Position numbers and translations under genes: made by a program
Notes under the pieces: model-generated
What the model was told of the DNA's origin: nothing
Seen by the model: the letters and a program-made list of their open reading frames with translations, nothing else
The model's database searches: none
From: Proteobacteria bacterium HN_bin10
GTDB lineage: Bacteria; Pseudomonadota; Alphaproteobacteria; Caulobacterales; Aquidulcibacteraceae
DNA: 22,744 bases
Direction: 5' to 3'
NCBI GenBank assembly: GCA_002083515.1
Contig: LWDN01000016.1
Span: forward strand, 1 to 22,744
Part shown: positions 7,689 to 14,839 of the stretch, one piece after another
Layout: each line of letters opens with the position of its first letter
Position numbering within the stretch: position 1 is the stretch's first letter

Positions 7689-8038
7689 CGAGCGTTTTTT
7701 ACCGCAAGGCCTTTGACGATCGTGCAGTCCCTTCCGAAGATCGGCAAGGGGAAGGCCCAAATGCGTTCTTCGACTGTGACGCCGATCAAGGCGTCGGCTC
7801 CTTTATCCTTCACCAGTCTGTCGATGATTTCGTGGGTCGCGTCTTTGACGCCGATCGGGATGACGAAGATCCACGAGGCGCAATCCGTTTCTTCCGTCGG
7901 ACCAAGGACCGTGTAAGTGAGTGTCACGGGCGCGGAGGAACTGGCGATGCCCGCCGGGTGACGGGCAACGCAAGAGGTCAGAGAGAACAGGGAAAGGAGA
8001 AGGCCGATTCCGACGAGCAGTTGCGGACGACGCGGCAT
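7685..8038 (-). CDS. small lipoprotein, first of a paralogous pair
   Basis: A 117-residue predicted lipoprotein with signal segment LLVGIGLLLSLFSLTSC and lipidated Cys23. The mature part has YTVLGPTEETDCASW, the amphipathic helix HEIIDRLVKDKGA, DALIGVTVEE and the segment FPLPIFGRDC; Cys53 and Cys104 match the Cys pair in the downstream paralogue. DALIGV is reminiscent of YbjQ/TRL-like domains, only a weak hint. A ribosome site GGAGAG (plus 8042-8047) lies just before the ATG and a promoter with consensus -35 lies upstream. It is translationally coupled to its paralogue and probably co-transcribed with the caspase-family gene. Confidence 0.78.
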   Translation of the reverse strand: MPRRPQLLVGIGLLLSLFSLTSCVARHPAGIASSSAPVTLTYTVLGPTEETDCASWIFVIPIGVKDATHEIIDRLVKDKGADALIGVTVEERIWAFPLPIFGRDCTIVKGLAVKNAR

Positions 8039-8065
8039 GATCTCTCCACCGGTCAGACGGCGGCC

Positions 8066-8094
8066 ACGCTATCAAACCCCGTCATCTGTGTCAA
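8066..8094 (-). promoter_or_regulatory. candidate promoter for the lipoprotein/caspase operon
   Basis: On the minus strand a consensus -35 TTGACA (plus 8089-8094) is followed after 17 bases by TAGCGT (8066-8071), a poor -10 with three matches. It lies about 30 bases before the first lipoprotein start. The -35 is the persuasive part. Confidence 0.35.
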
Positions 8095-8141
8095 CTACTG
8101 ATAAAATGTGTCGGAAGGAGGCGGGGAGCCATGCCGACCGA

Positions 8142-8780
8142 CTAGCCGAACAGTCTCATCTGAGACGACTGTAGCGGTTCCGTTGGAGCGGGTGAAGTCG
8201 GTTGCCCGGCTGCCCCGGGAGCAGGAACCGGCGGATGGTCCAAATAGGCCTTGAGCTTTTTGAAATCTTCCTCCAGCGACCCGCGCAGATTGCCCTGGTG
8301 CAACGCGGCTGCCGGATGGAGCAGGGGAAAGAGGGTAAAGCGGTCGAGGGAGATGGCCTTCCCGCGCATCGCCATGATGCTGACCGGCCGGTTCAGCAGG
8401 GTTTGTGTGGCCCATTTCCCCAGCGAGCAGACCAGTTTCGGACCGATCAGGTCGATTTGCTGCAAAAGAAAAGGCTTGCAGGTGTCCACTTCGTCCGGTT
8501 CCGGGTCCCGGTTGTTCGGCGGGCGGCATTTGACCACGTTGGCGATATAAATGTCGGACCTGGCCAGGCCGATAGACTTGAGCAGATCGTTTAAAAGCTT
8601 GCCCGCGGCTCCGACGAAGGGTTCGCCTTGTTTGTCTTCGTAAAACCCAGGGCCTTCTCCCACGAACATGATGTCGGCATGCGGATTGCCGACACCGAAG
8701 ACTACCTGGGTCCGCCCCAGCTTCGCCAATTTGCACCGCTGGCAGTCGTGAAGGGATGCGCTGAGTTCCTGGAGCGTCAT
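8142..8780 (-). CDS. family 4 uracil-DNA glycosylase (4Fe-4S)
   Basis: Removes uracil arising from cytosine deamination in DNA, starting base-excision repair. The 212-residue product has four Cys suited to the 4Fe-4S cluster (Cys13, Cys16, Cys85, Cys101), motif A GEGPGFYEDKQGEPFVG (41-57), VVKCRPPNNRDP (82-93) and motif B HPAAAL (155-160), as in Thermus-type UDG. After residue 182 comes a Pro/Ala-rich tail ending QMRLFG, where QMRLF resembles the bacterial sliding-clamp-binding pentapeptide. The start at 8780 is preferred because MTLQEL aligns with family N-termini; an in-frame ATG at 8816 would add 12 residues, and neither has a clear ribosome site. Confidence 0.94.
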   Translation of the reverse strand: MTLQELSASLHDCQRCKLAKLGRTQVVFGVGNPHADIMFVGEGPGFYEDKQGEPFVGAAGKLLNDLLKSIGLARSDIYIANVVKCRPPNNRDPEPDEVDTCKPFLLQQIDLIGPKLVCSLGKWATQTLLNRPVSIMAMRGKAISLDRFTLFPLLHPAAALHQGNLRGSLEEDFKKLKAYLDHPPVPAPGAAGQPTSPAPTEPLQSSQMRLFG

Positions 8781-8880
8781 GATAGCGACTGTGTGGAGAG
8801 CCCGATCCGCCAGCATGATAGAGAGTGAGGATGGGTCCAGTCAACGGCGACCGTGTGGGCGTGTATGACAAGCAGAGGTG

Positions 8881-9741
8881 TTAGGCAAAACGGGATTTGA
8901 GCCAGATGCCGGTGGCAAGGGCCAGGCGGCGGGCCGGTGAGACGGTGATGCGGGGGCCGAACACCCGGTACTCGTCGGCGACGATGCGGCGGAGGATGCG
9001 ACTGTAGATGCCGCGCATGATTTCGGCCGGAAGCAGCGCCCGACGGTCCGCCGCCGGCATCCGGCGAAACGCCTGCTCGGCTCTCTCGTAGTAGCCGGCG
9101 GCCCGTTCGGTCTGAAAGTGCATGAGCTGCCGGAAGGCCGGCGAATGGGTCTTGGCCAGCATGGCGTCCTCTCCATAGCCAAACCGGACCAGTTCGTCTT
9201 GCGGGAGATAGATGCGGCCGCGGTCCGCGTCCGTTCCCAGGTCGCGCAGGATGTTCGTGAGCTGGAAGGCGAGGCCGAGGTCGACGGCATAGTCGTCGGC
9301 GAGGGGCGACGTCGTCCCAAAGACGCGCAAGCAGATCAGCCCCACCACCGAGGCAACCCGATAACAGTAGAGCCGAAGATCCTCGAAGGTCGCATAGCGG
9401 TTCCTGTCCAGGTCCATTTCCATTCCGGCGATCAGTTCTTCGAAGAGCGTCCGGGGAATGGCGAGCCGGCGGGCATGCTCGGCCAAGCTGATGGTCACGG
9501 GAAAGGTGGGCGCGCCCCGATAGGCGGCGGCTAATTCATTTCGCCATTGCCGGATCGCGTCGTGTGGGTCGCTACCGGCCGGGGCCTCGTCCACCGCATT
9601 GTCCACCTCGCGGCAGAAGGCGTAGATCGTGTACATGGCGTCCCGCCGCGTGCGCGGGAGAAAGAAAAACGAATAATAAAAGTTGCTCCCACTACGCTTG
9701 GTGAGCGCGGTGCAATAGGCCTGGGCTTCGTCGGATGTCAT
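8881..9741 (-). CDS. hpnD: squalene/phytoene synthase family, probable presqualene diphosphate synthase HpnD
   Basis: Enzymes of this family join two prenyl diphosphates head to head. The 286-residue product carries both Asp-rich substrate/magnesium motifs: FCREVDNAVDE (42-52) and NILRDLGTDADRGRIYLP (163-180), plus SNFYYSFFFLP near the N-terminus. The overall pattern fits HpnD, which makes presqualene diphosphate from farnesyl diphosphate in the hopanoid pathway; phytoene synthase (CrtB) is the main alternative and cannot be excluded, since no hpnC or hpnE is in the window. The ATG at 9741 matches family N-termini and lies 20 bases after the BtuF-like gene; the frame stays open further upstream but that stretch belongs to the other gene. 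Confidence 0.86.
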   Translation of the reverse strand: MTSDEAQAYCTALTKRSGSNFYYSFFFLPRTRRDAMYTIYAFCREVDNAVDEAPAGSDPHDAIRQWRNELAAAYRGAPTFPVTISLAEHARRLAIPRTLFEELIAGMEMDLDRNRYATFEDLRLYCYRVASVVGLICLRVFGTTSPLADDYAVDLGLAFQLTNILRDLGTDADRGRIYLPQDELVRFGYGEDAMLAKTHSPAFRQLMHFQTERAAGYYERAEQAFRRMPAADRRALLPAEIMRGIYSRILRRIVADEYRVFGPRITVSPARRLALATGIWLKSRFA

Positions 9742-9761
9742 GGGAAGGGCGACCCTGTGTC

Positions 9762-10691
9762 TTAAGCCAGCCGATGCGCCTGCTGCGGGGTCGGCCGCTC
9801 GTGTTCGGCGCAGAGGTCCGGATGGAGGAGGGCCGCGAGGATCGCGACCCCTTCGACTAATCGAGGCCCGGGTCGGCTGAAATAGGATGCCGCGTCCACG
9901 ACATACACCCGTTTGCTTCGGACGGCCGGCACGTCGTCCCATCCGGGCCATCGTTGGGCCGGCGGCTGCGCCGACAGCTCCGCTAGCGTCCTGGCCACGG
10001 AGAATCCGCAGGACATGATGACGATGATGTCCGGTGCCGCATCCCGGACCTGCTCCCAGGCGATCTTGCGGGAGGGGCGACCAGGCGAACCAAAAAGGTC
10101 TTGGCCGCCGGCCCACTCCACCATCTCCGGCACCCAATGCCCGCCGATATACAGCGGATCGAGCCATTCGAGGCAGGCTACGCGTGGCTTCGTCATGGCG
10201 CCCGACACGCGGCGGCGTACGGACTCCAAGTCAGTACGAAGCCGTGCGGCCAGGGCTTGCCCGGCTTGCGCCTGCTCGACCGCGTTGCCGATCCGCGCGA
10301 CGTCGGCCAGAACGTCCGCCAAACTCAGCGGGTTGAGCGTCAAGAGACGCGGGGGCGGCGTCAACTGCTCTAGGGCGCGATCGAGCTGATCCGGCGTGAC
10401 GGCGCAAACCTGGCAGAGGTCTTGCGTGATAACGAGGTCCGGTCGCGCTACGACGAAGCTCCGTTCGTCGAGGGCGTAAAGGCGCTGGCCGGCGGCCAAG
10501 GTCTCCACGACTTGGCGGTCGATCTCCCTGCTGGCCGCTCGACTGGCCTCGATGGCGGGGATGACCAGCACCGGCTTGCCCTGCACCGCTGGCGGGAAAT
10601 CGCATTCGTGGCTGATCCCGACGAGATGGTCGGCGAGCCCCAGGGCGGCAATGACTTCCGTCGCGCCGGGCAGCAGTGAACAGATCTTCAT
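9762..10691 (-). CDS. BtuF-like (cobalamin/iron-type) substrate-binding protein without signal peptide
   Basis: A 309-residue protein of the periplasmic-binding-protein fold that includes the vitamin B12-binding BtuF. It starts directly at the first strand, MKICSLLPGATEVIAALGL, with GISHECDFP, VVARPDLVITQDLCQVC, a long central helix, then LEWLDPLYIGGHWVPEM and APDIIVIMSCGFS. It lacks the usual secretion signal, as do many single-gene members annotated as cobalamin-binding proteins, so the location is uncertain (cytosolic as read). Its ATG overlaps the stop of the HAD gene as ATGA, indicating translational coupling. A B12-dependent ribonucleotide reductase lies about 1.7 kb away on the same strand, which fits a cobalamin ligand but does not prove it. 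No ABC permease or ATPase is nearby. Confidence 0.85.
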   Translation of the reverse strand: MKICSLLPGATEVIAALGLADHLVGISHECDFPPAVQGKPVLVIPAIEASRAASREIDRQVVETLAAGQRLYALDERSFVVARPDLVITQDLCQVCAVTPDQLDRALEQLTPPPRLLTLNPLSLADVLADVARIGNAVEQAQAGQALAARLRTDLESVRRRVSGAMTKPRVACLEWLDPLYIGGHWVPEMVEWAGGQDLFGSPGRPSRKIAWEQVRDAAPDIIVIMSCGFSVARTLAELSAQPPAQRWPGWDDVPAVRSKRVYVVDAASYFSRPGPRLVEGVAILAALLHPDLCAEHERPTPQQAHRLA

Positions 10692-11389
10692 CCCGCGCCC
10701 CACAGCCGCTGCCGCAGTTCGTCCAAATCCGTGCCGACCAGGGTCGTGGCGAGAGCGTCCGCCTCGCCCAAATTCTGGAGCGAATGCGTGTTGGCGACGG
10801 CCAGGACTTTCATGCCAGCCGCGCGGGCCGCGCGAATGCCGGGAATGGAGTCTTCGATGACGAGGCAATCGCCCGCCGCCAGGGGAGAAGCCTCGGAATG
10901 GGCCGATCGGTTCAGGGCGGCCAGGGCGTGGAGAAATCCTTCCGGGTCCGGCTTGCCTCGGCGGATGTCTTCGGAACTGGTGATGTGTTCGAATTCTTTC
11001 CGGATGCCAGCCTGTTCCAGGATCAATTCGATTTCATGGCGCAGGGCGCCGGAGACGATGGCCAACCGAAACCGCCCCGCCGCCGCCCGCACCATCTCGC
11101 GCACTCCGGGGAAGATGACCAGATGTTGCCGGATGTGCGTGAGAAAGAGCGCAGCCTTCCGTCTGACGAGATCGTCGATGATCGAGGGGGAGAGCGGGCG
11201 ACCCTGAGCCGTCAAGGCGGCTGTGAAACATCCCTTGTCGTCGAATCCAAGGTAATGTTCGTAGTAGTCCGCTTCAGTCAGGTCGATACCGATCTCGGCC
11301 AAGACCTGCCGGAGTGCGGCATAGTGGACCGGCTCACTGTCGGCGATAACCCCGTCAAAGTCGAACAGGAGAGCGCGAAGTGTCGGCAT
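10688..11389 (-). CDS. HAD-superfamily hydrolase (beta-phosphoglucomutase/phosphatase-like)
   Basis: A 233-residue HAD hydrolase with all four motifs: nucleophile Asp10 and Asp12 in LLFDFDGVIADSEP, the Ser of AIVSGA (motif II), the Lys of RRGKPDPEGF (motif III) and acidic VIEDSIPGI (motif IV). A helical cap between motifs I and II places it with the beta-phosphoglucomutase and phosphoglycolate phosphatase group; the substrate cannot be read from sequence. I chose the ATG at 11389 over 11405-11407 because an extended -10 element lies between the two. The gene is coupled through ATGA to the BtuF-like gene downstream, an odd pairing with no clear functional reason. Confidence 0.9.
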   Translation of the reverse strand: MPTLRALLFDFDGVIADSEPVHYAALRQVLAEIGIDLTEADYYEHYLGFDDKGCFTAALTAQGRPLSPSIIDDLVRRKAALFLTHIRQHLVIFPGVREMVRAAAGRFRLAIVSGALRHEIELILEQAGIRKEFEHITSSEDIRRGKPDPEGFLHALAALNRSAHSEASPLAAGDCLVIEDSIPGIRAARAAGMKVLAVANTHSLQNLGEADALATTLVGTDLDELRQRLWGAG

Positions 11390-11397
11390 GGACGTGC

Positions 11398-11406
11398 AGT
11401 ATACCA
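11398..11406 (-). promoter_or_regulatory. extended -10 promoter for the HAD/BtuF-like pair
   Basis: On the minus strand TGGTATACT fits the extended -10 pattern TGnTATAAT. No good -35 lies at 17 bases. The predicted start, near 11391, is only about two bases before the ATG at 11389, so the transcript could be leaderless. Confidence 0.4.
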
Positions 11407-11477
11407 TGCGCGGGACCGAGCCAGACGGCGGTTTATGACGTCGTTACGCGACGTGCGGCAGCGGAAGAGGTCGGCTA

Positions 11478-12248
11478 TTAATGTCCGGCGGGTTTGAGTT
11501 GCTTTTCCGCGATCCAGCCGCTCCCGCCCTGAGGCGTCCGTACTTGGTACACCCACACGTTGTTCCGCAGTTCGCCGTCCGTGACGACGAGCGGCACATT
11601 GGGTTGCACAGCCGGTCCAGGCTTGGACCCGGCTGCATCGGCTGAAAGATTCATCGGCCCGCCAGCCAGGAGGACACGGTCACCTTCTCCAAAACTTGGC
11701 GCGAGCGGCTGTCCTGGAGCCGGAGGTTTGGGTGCCATTGCGGGCGTCGCTGCCGGCATGGCAGGCGCCGGGGCCGTAGGAACGGTCGAAGCCGCTGACT
11801 GTGGGGCTTGGGCGATGGGTGTCGGCGCAGCCGGGGGCGGCGCCGAGGCTGGCTGTTGAGCCGGAGCCGGTTGCGCCATCTGTGGAGCAGGCGGGACGGC
11901 CGGTTTCGGCTGGGGCGGAGGAGGGGGTGCAGGCATGGCCGGCATCGCGGTCATCGCCGGTTCTTCCGGCGCGCCCCCGAAGAGCGCCATCATGGCATCG
12001 GGGTCCATTGCAAAATAGGCGGCCGCCCCAAGTCCGACGACGGCCAAGGCGATGAGCAAGGTCTTGTTGGAGCCCTTCGGTTGATCCGGGCCTTTGCCGG
12101 GAGAACCCATCATCATCGTCTTGTCCGCGTCGCCGGCGGAATCTTCCAAGTCCAGGTCGGCTTGCGGTTCTTGGGCAAACAACAGATTCCACGCGGGAAG
12201 CGCGGCAGCGCCGCCTTCGAGAGGAGCATCCAAGGGCCTGTTCAGCAT
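11478..12248 (-). CDS. membrane-anchored protein with Pro/Ala-rich linker and C-terminal SH3-like domain
   Basis: A 256-residue protein of unknown role. Residues 1-60 are polar, with acidic DLDLEDSAGDADK and no signal peptide; residues 63-80 (LLIALAVVGLGAAAYFAM) are one membrane span. Residues 94-185 are low-complexity Pro/Ala/Gln sequence suited to crossing the periplasm. The C-terminal 70 residues (GDRVLLAGGPMNL, PLVVTDGELRNNVWVYQVRTPQGGSGWIAEKQL) read like a bacterial SH3 domain, usually a peptidoglycan-binding or protein-docking module. The architecture suggests an inner-membrane protein reaching the cell wall. An AGGAGG ribosome site (plus 12258-12263) supports the start. It lies 147 bases after nrdJ and 88 before the HAD gene, so it may be a separate unit. 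Confidence 0.82.
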   Translation of the reverse strand: MLNRPLDAPLEGGAAALPAWNLLFAQEPQADLDLEDSAGDADKTMMMGSPGKGPDQPKGSNKTLLIALAVVGLGAAAYFAMDPDAMMALFGGAPEEPAMTAMPAMPAPPPPPQPKPAVPPAPQMAQPAPAQQPASAPPPAAPTPIAQAPQSAASTVPTAPAPAMPAATPAMAPKPPAPGQPLAPSFGEGDRVLLAGGPMNLSADAAGSKPGPAVQPNVPLVVTDGELRNNVWVYQVRTPQGGSGWIAEKQLKPAGH

Positions 12249-12303
12249 CGCGTCGTTCCTCCTGGCATGGGAGCGGTCTGCTGTGCGGATCGCAGTGGCA
12301 GGC

Positions 12304-12333
12304 TACATACCATCGCCTCTTGCGCCAAGTCAA
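12304..12333 (-). promoter_or_regulatory. weak candidate promoter for the SH3-like protein gene
   Basis: On the minus strand TTGACT (plus 12328-12333) is followed after 18 bases by TATGTA (12304-12309). The -35 is good and the -10 poor. It lies in the 147-base space between nrdJ and the downstream gene; nothing else is evident there. Confidence 0.25.
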
Positions 12334-12395
12334 ACGAAAGCCGCGGGATGCGTGTGGCCGCTTATAAGACACGGAGAGGAGTGTCGGCGGGGGCC

Positions 12396-14141
12396 TCAAC
12401 AGTACTGCACGTTCGCGCAGGACAGAACCTGTTTCTCCCGGCTGCCGGACCGGAACACCGTCAGGCCTTTGCAGCCCGATCGATAGGCCAGGCGAAACGC
12501 GTCGGCCACGTCTTGGCGCGTGGCGGTGGGCGGAAGATTGATGGTTTTCGACACGCCGCTGTCGCTGTAGCGTTGGAACACGGCCTGCATCCGCACATGG
12601 TGCGCGGGCGCGATGTCGTGCGCCGTGACGAACAGGCGGCGCAGGGACGGAGGAAGCTCCGTCAGGTGCTGAATGGATTCGTTCGCTGCGACCTGGGCGA
12701 GCAAACGGCGCGAGTAGAGGTTGGCACGGCGCAGGCTCCGCACGAATTCCGGGTGGATCGTGGCCAAGCGGACGTCTTCCATGACCGTGCGGACGAAGCT
12801 CACGCCGTAGAGCGGTTCGATGCCGGGCGAGCAGTCGGCGATGATGCTGATGGTGCCCGTCGGGGCGACCGTCGTGACCGTGGCGTTGCGCTGACGCCGC
12901 CCCTCCGATTCCAGCCGGCTGCCCTTGAAATTCGGAAAGAGTCCGCGGGTCTTGGCCAGGTCGGCGGACGCACGGCGGGCTTCCCGCCGGATGAACCGCA
13001 TGAGGCGTTCGCCCGTCTCCAAGGCGTCGGACGAGCCGTAGGGGATGTTCAACCGGATCAGGAGGTCGGCGAAACCCATTACGCCCAGGCCGATCTTGCG
13101 GTTGCCGGTCGTCATGGCCGCGATGGCCGGCAAGGGATATTGGTTCATGTCGAGGATGTCGTCCAGGAATCGGACAGCCAGGGGGACGACGCGGGCCAGG
13201 CGGGGGTAGTCGATGCGCGGGCGTGACGGAGGACCCGCTACGAAGCGGGCGAGGTTGATCGAGCCCAGCGTGCAGGACTCGTGCGGCAGCAGCGGTTGTT
13301 CGCCGCACGGATTGGTGGCTTCGATCGGGCCGATCTGCGGCGTGGGATTCGCCGCATTGATGGTGTCGAGAAAGACGATGCCCGGTTCGCCCGACAACCA
13401 GGCCGCGTCGATCAGTCGGTCGAAGACAGCAGCGGCCTTGAGCCGCGCGACGGTCCGCCCGTTGCGGGGGTTGACCAAGGGGTAGTCGTGGCCTCGGTCG
13501 AGCGCGCGCATGAAGGTATCGGTCACGCCGACAGACAGGTTGAAGTTCGTCAATTCCGTCGGCGACCGCTTGCTGGCGATAAACTCGAGGATGTCGGGAT
13601 GGTCGATCCGCAGGATGCCCATGTTGGCGCCGCGGCGCGTACCGCCTTGTTTGATGACCTCCGTCGCCATGTTGAAAACCTTCATGAACGACACAGGGCC
13701 GGAGGCCACGCCGTTGGTCGTGGCCACGCGATCGTCTTTGGGACGCAGATGGCTGAAAGAAAACCCGGTGCCTCCCCCGGATTGGTGAATGAGCGCCTGC
13801 TCTTTCACCGCCTCGAAGATCGAATCGAGCGAATCGTCCACCGGCAGGACGAAGCAGGCGGAGAGTTGCTGTAGGGTGCGGCCGGCGTTCATCAAGGCGG
13901 GGGAGTTCGGCAAAAAATCCAGCGAGCGCATCAGATCGAAAAAAACGCGGGCCATACGCGGCCGGGCCTCGCGGCCGTCGGGATACCGGCCCTCCGCTTC
14001 GACAATATTGGCGGCGACGCGCCGAAAGAGGGCCGTCGGGGACTCGCAGACCGCGCCCGACGCGTTCTTGGCCAGGTACCGACGTCTGAGGACGGTCAGG
14101 GCATTGGCCGACAAGGACGGGTATCGAGACGGACGGGCCAT
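12396..14141 (-). CDS. nrdJ: adenosylcobalamin-dependent (class II) ribonucleotide reductase
   Basis: Reduces ribonucleotides to deoxyribonucleotides with a thiyl radical made by coenzyme B12, independent of oxygen. The 581-residue product shows the catalytic set: Cys96 in LSACFVLPV and Cys290 in ESCTLGSINL as the redox pair, and NPCGEQPLLP with Asn277, radical Cys279 and Glu281. HQSGGGTGFSFS (119-130), KQGGTRRGANM (164-174) and APTGTISIIADCSPG are also diagnostic. There is no N-terminal ATP-cone domain. The tail ends CANVQYC, two Cys that could serve as the C-terminal shuttle. The ATG at 14141 follows a strong AGGAGG site (plus 14152-14157). A B12 riboswitch would not fit the short predicted leader. 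No nrdA/B is in the window. Confidence 0.95.
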   Translation of the reverse strand: MARPSRYPSLSANALTVLRRRYLAKNASGAVCESPTALFRRVAANIVEAEGRYPDGREARPRMARVFFDLMRSLDFLPNSPALMNAGRTLQQLSACFVLPVDDSLDSIFEAVKEQALIHQSGGGTGFSFSHLRPKDDRVATTNGVASGPVSFMKVFNMATEVIKQGGTRRGANMGILRIDHPDILEFIASKRSPTELTNFNLSVGVTDTFMRALDRGHDYPLVNPRNGRTVARLKAAAVFDRLIDAAWLSGEPGIVFLDTINAANPTPQIGPIEATNPCGEQPLLPHESCTLGSINLARFVAGPPSRPRIDYPRLARVVPLAVRFLDDILDMNQYPLPAIAAMTTGNRKIGLGVMGFADLLIRLNIPYGSSDALETGERLMRFIRREARRASADLAKTRGLFPNFKGSRLESEGRRQRNATVTTVAPTGTISIIADCSPGIEPLYGVSFVRTVMEDVRLATIHPEFVRSLRRANLYSRRLLAQVAANESIQHLTELPPSLRRLFVTAHDIAPAHHVRMQAVFQRYSDSGVSKTINLPPTATRQDVADAFRLAYRSGCKGLTVFRSGSREKQVLSCANVQYC

Positions 14142-14175
14142 AGGCCGGATACCTCCTGTGCCACGGTGCGGGCCA

Positions 14176-14181
14176 ATTATA
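14176..14181 (-). promoter_or_regulatory. -10 element upstream of nrdJ
   Basis: A consensus TATAAT on the minus strand, 34 bases before the nrdJ start, would give a transcript from about 14169 with a 28-base leader containing the AGGAGG site. The sequence 17 bases further upstream (TGGCAC) is a poor -35, and there is no matching sigma54 -12 element. Confidence 0.4.
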
Positions 14182-14236
14182 GTCGATGCGTCGCGGGCGT
14201 GCCACGCACGGGTCGAGGCGTCCGGCGCCGACGCCC

Positions 14237-14266
14237 TTGCAATCGGCGCGCGGAGCGGCGCACAAT
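14237..14266 (+). promoter_or_regulatory. weak candidate promoter for the YjbQ-family gene
   Basis: TTGCAA (14237-14242), an 18-base spacer and CACAAT (14261-14266) lie 25 bases before the ATG. Both hexamers match only partly. It is the only candidate seen in the 150-base divergent region on this strand. Confidence 0.25.
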
Positions 14267-14291
14267 CCGTCGCGCCGTCGATCGTGCCGCC

Positions 14292-14705
14292 ATGAAGTCC
14301 TATCGCGAAGAGCTCTGGTTCGAGACCAAGACGCGCCGCGCCTATCTCAACATCACGCCCCAGGTCGAGGCCGTGGTGCGAAAGAGCGGCGTGACGGAAG
14401 GTCTGGTCTTGGTCAATGCCATGCACATCACGGCGAGCGTCTACATCAACGACGACGAGCCCGGCCTGCTGCAAGACTACGACGACTTCTTGGAACGGCT
14501 CGCCCCTCATGCCGCGACCTACCGGCACAACGAAACCGGCGAAGACAACGGCGATGCGCACGTCAAGCGGCAACTCATGGGCCGCGAGGTCGTCGTGGCG
14601 ATCACCGAGGGGCGGTTGGATTTCGGCCCGTGGGAGCAGATCTTCTACGGCGAATTCGACGGCCGCCGGCGCAAGCGCGTCCTTGTGAAGGTGATCGGGG
14701 AGTGA
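14292..14705 (+). CDS. YjbQ family protein (UPF0047, secondary thiamine-phosphate synthase-like)
   Basis: A 137-residue single-domain protein of the YjbQ/UPF0047 family, whose members show weak thiamine phosphate synthase activity in some bacteria; the main physiological role is not settled. The family core is clear: LVLVNAMHITASVYIND (His and Thr of the conserved HxT), HNETGEDNGDAHVKRQLMG with the conserved His, Asn and Asp, and LDFGPWEQIFYGEFDG with GxWQ-like Trp. It has no signal peptide or membrane segment. The ATG at 14292 lacks a visible ribosome site but matches the family's N-terminus. It is divergent from nrdJ and followed by a terminator-like hairpin, so it is probably monocistronic. 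Confidence 0.93.
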   Translation: MKSYREELWFETKTRRAYLNITPQVEAVVRKSGVTEGLVLVNAMHITASVYINDDEPGLLQDYDDFLERLAPHAATYRHNETGEDNGDAHVKRQLMGREVVVAITEGRLDFGPWEQIFYGEFDGRRRKRVLVKVIGE

Positions 14706-14732
14706 GCGGCGCCCGACCCGGGGCGCGGGGGG

Positions 14733-14755
14733 CTTGCCTCCGAGGGGGCAAGTTT
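14733..14755 (+). terminator. terminator-like hairpin after the YjbQ-family gene
   Basis: CTTGCCTC (14733-14740) and GGGGCAAG (14745-14752) pair over eight positions, one a G-T wobble, around the loop CGAG, followed by TTT. The stem is GC-rich but the T-run is short. It lies 28 bases past the stop codon. Confidence 0.45.
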
Positions 14756-14839
14756 GGCAACATGCGGGCAACGACATCGCAACACGTCCACGTGAACACG
14801 ATCCTGCCATAGTTCGTTTCGCTCTCGCCGGAGGAACCC

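Noticed and set aside
9742..10167. Longer N-terminal form of HpnD from an upstream start
   Set aside because: The extra 142 residues would be encoded inside the well-supported BtuF-like gene in another frame and have no similarity to the family.
14182..14204. Possible sigma54 promoter (TGGCAC) upstream of nrdJ
   Set aside because: The -24-like TGGCAC is not followed by a -12 TTGC at the needed spacing.
11680..14265. An 861-codon open minus-strand frame overlapping nrdJ, longer than nrdJ itself
   Set aside because: Its translation is Arg/Pro-rich with no domain, while the nrdJ frame carries every catalytic motif of class II ribonucleotide reductase behind an AGGAGG site. It is a GC-driven shadow frame.
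14142..14291. Possible cobalamin riboswitch upstream of the B12-dependent reductase
   Set aside because: The -10 TATAAT lies 34 bases before the start, leaving a leader of about 28 bases; no B12-box-like sequence was seen.
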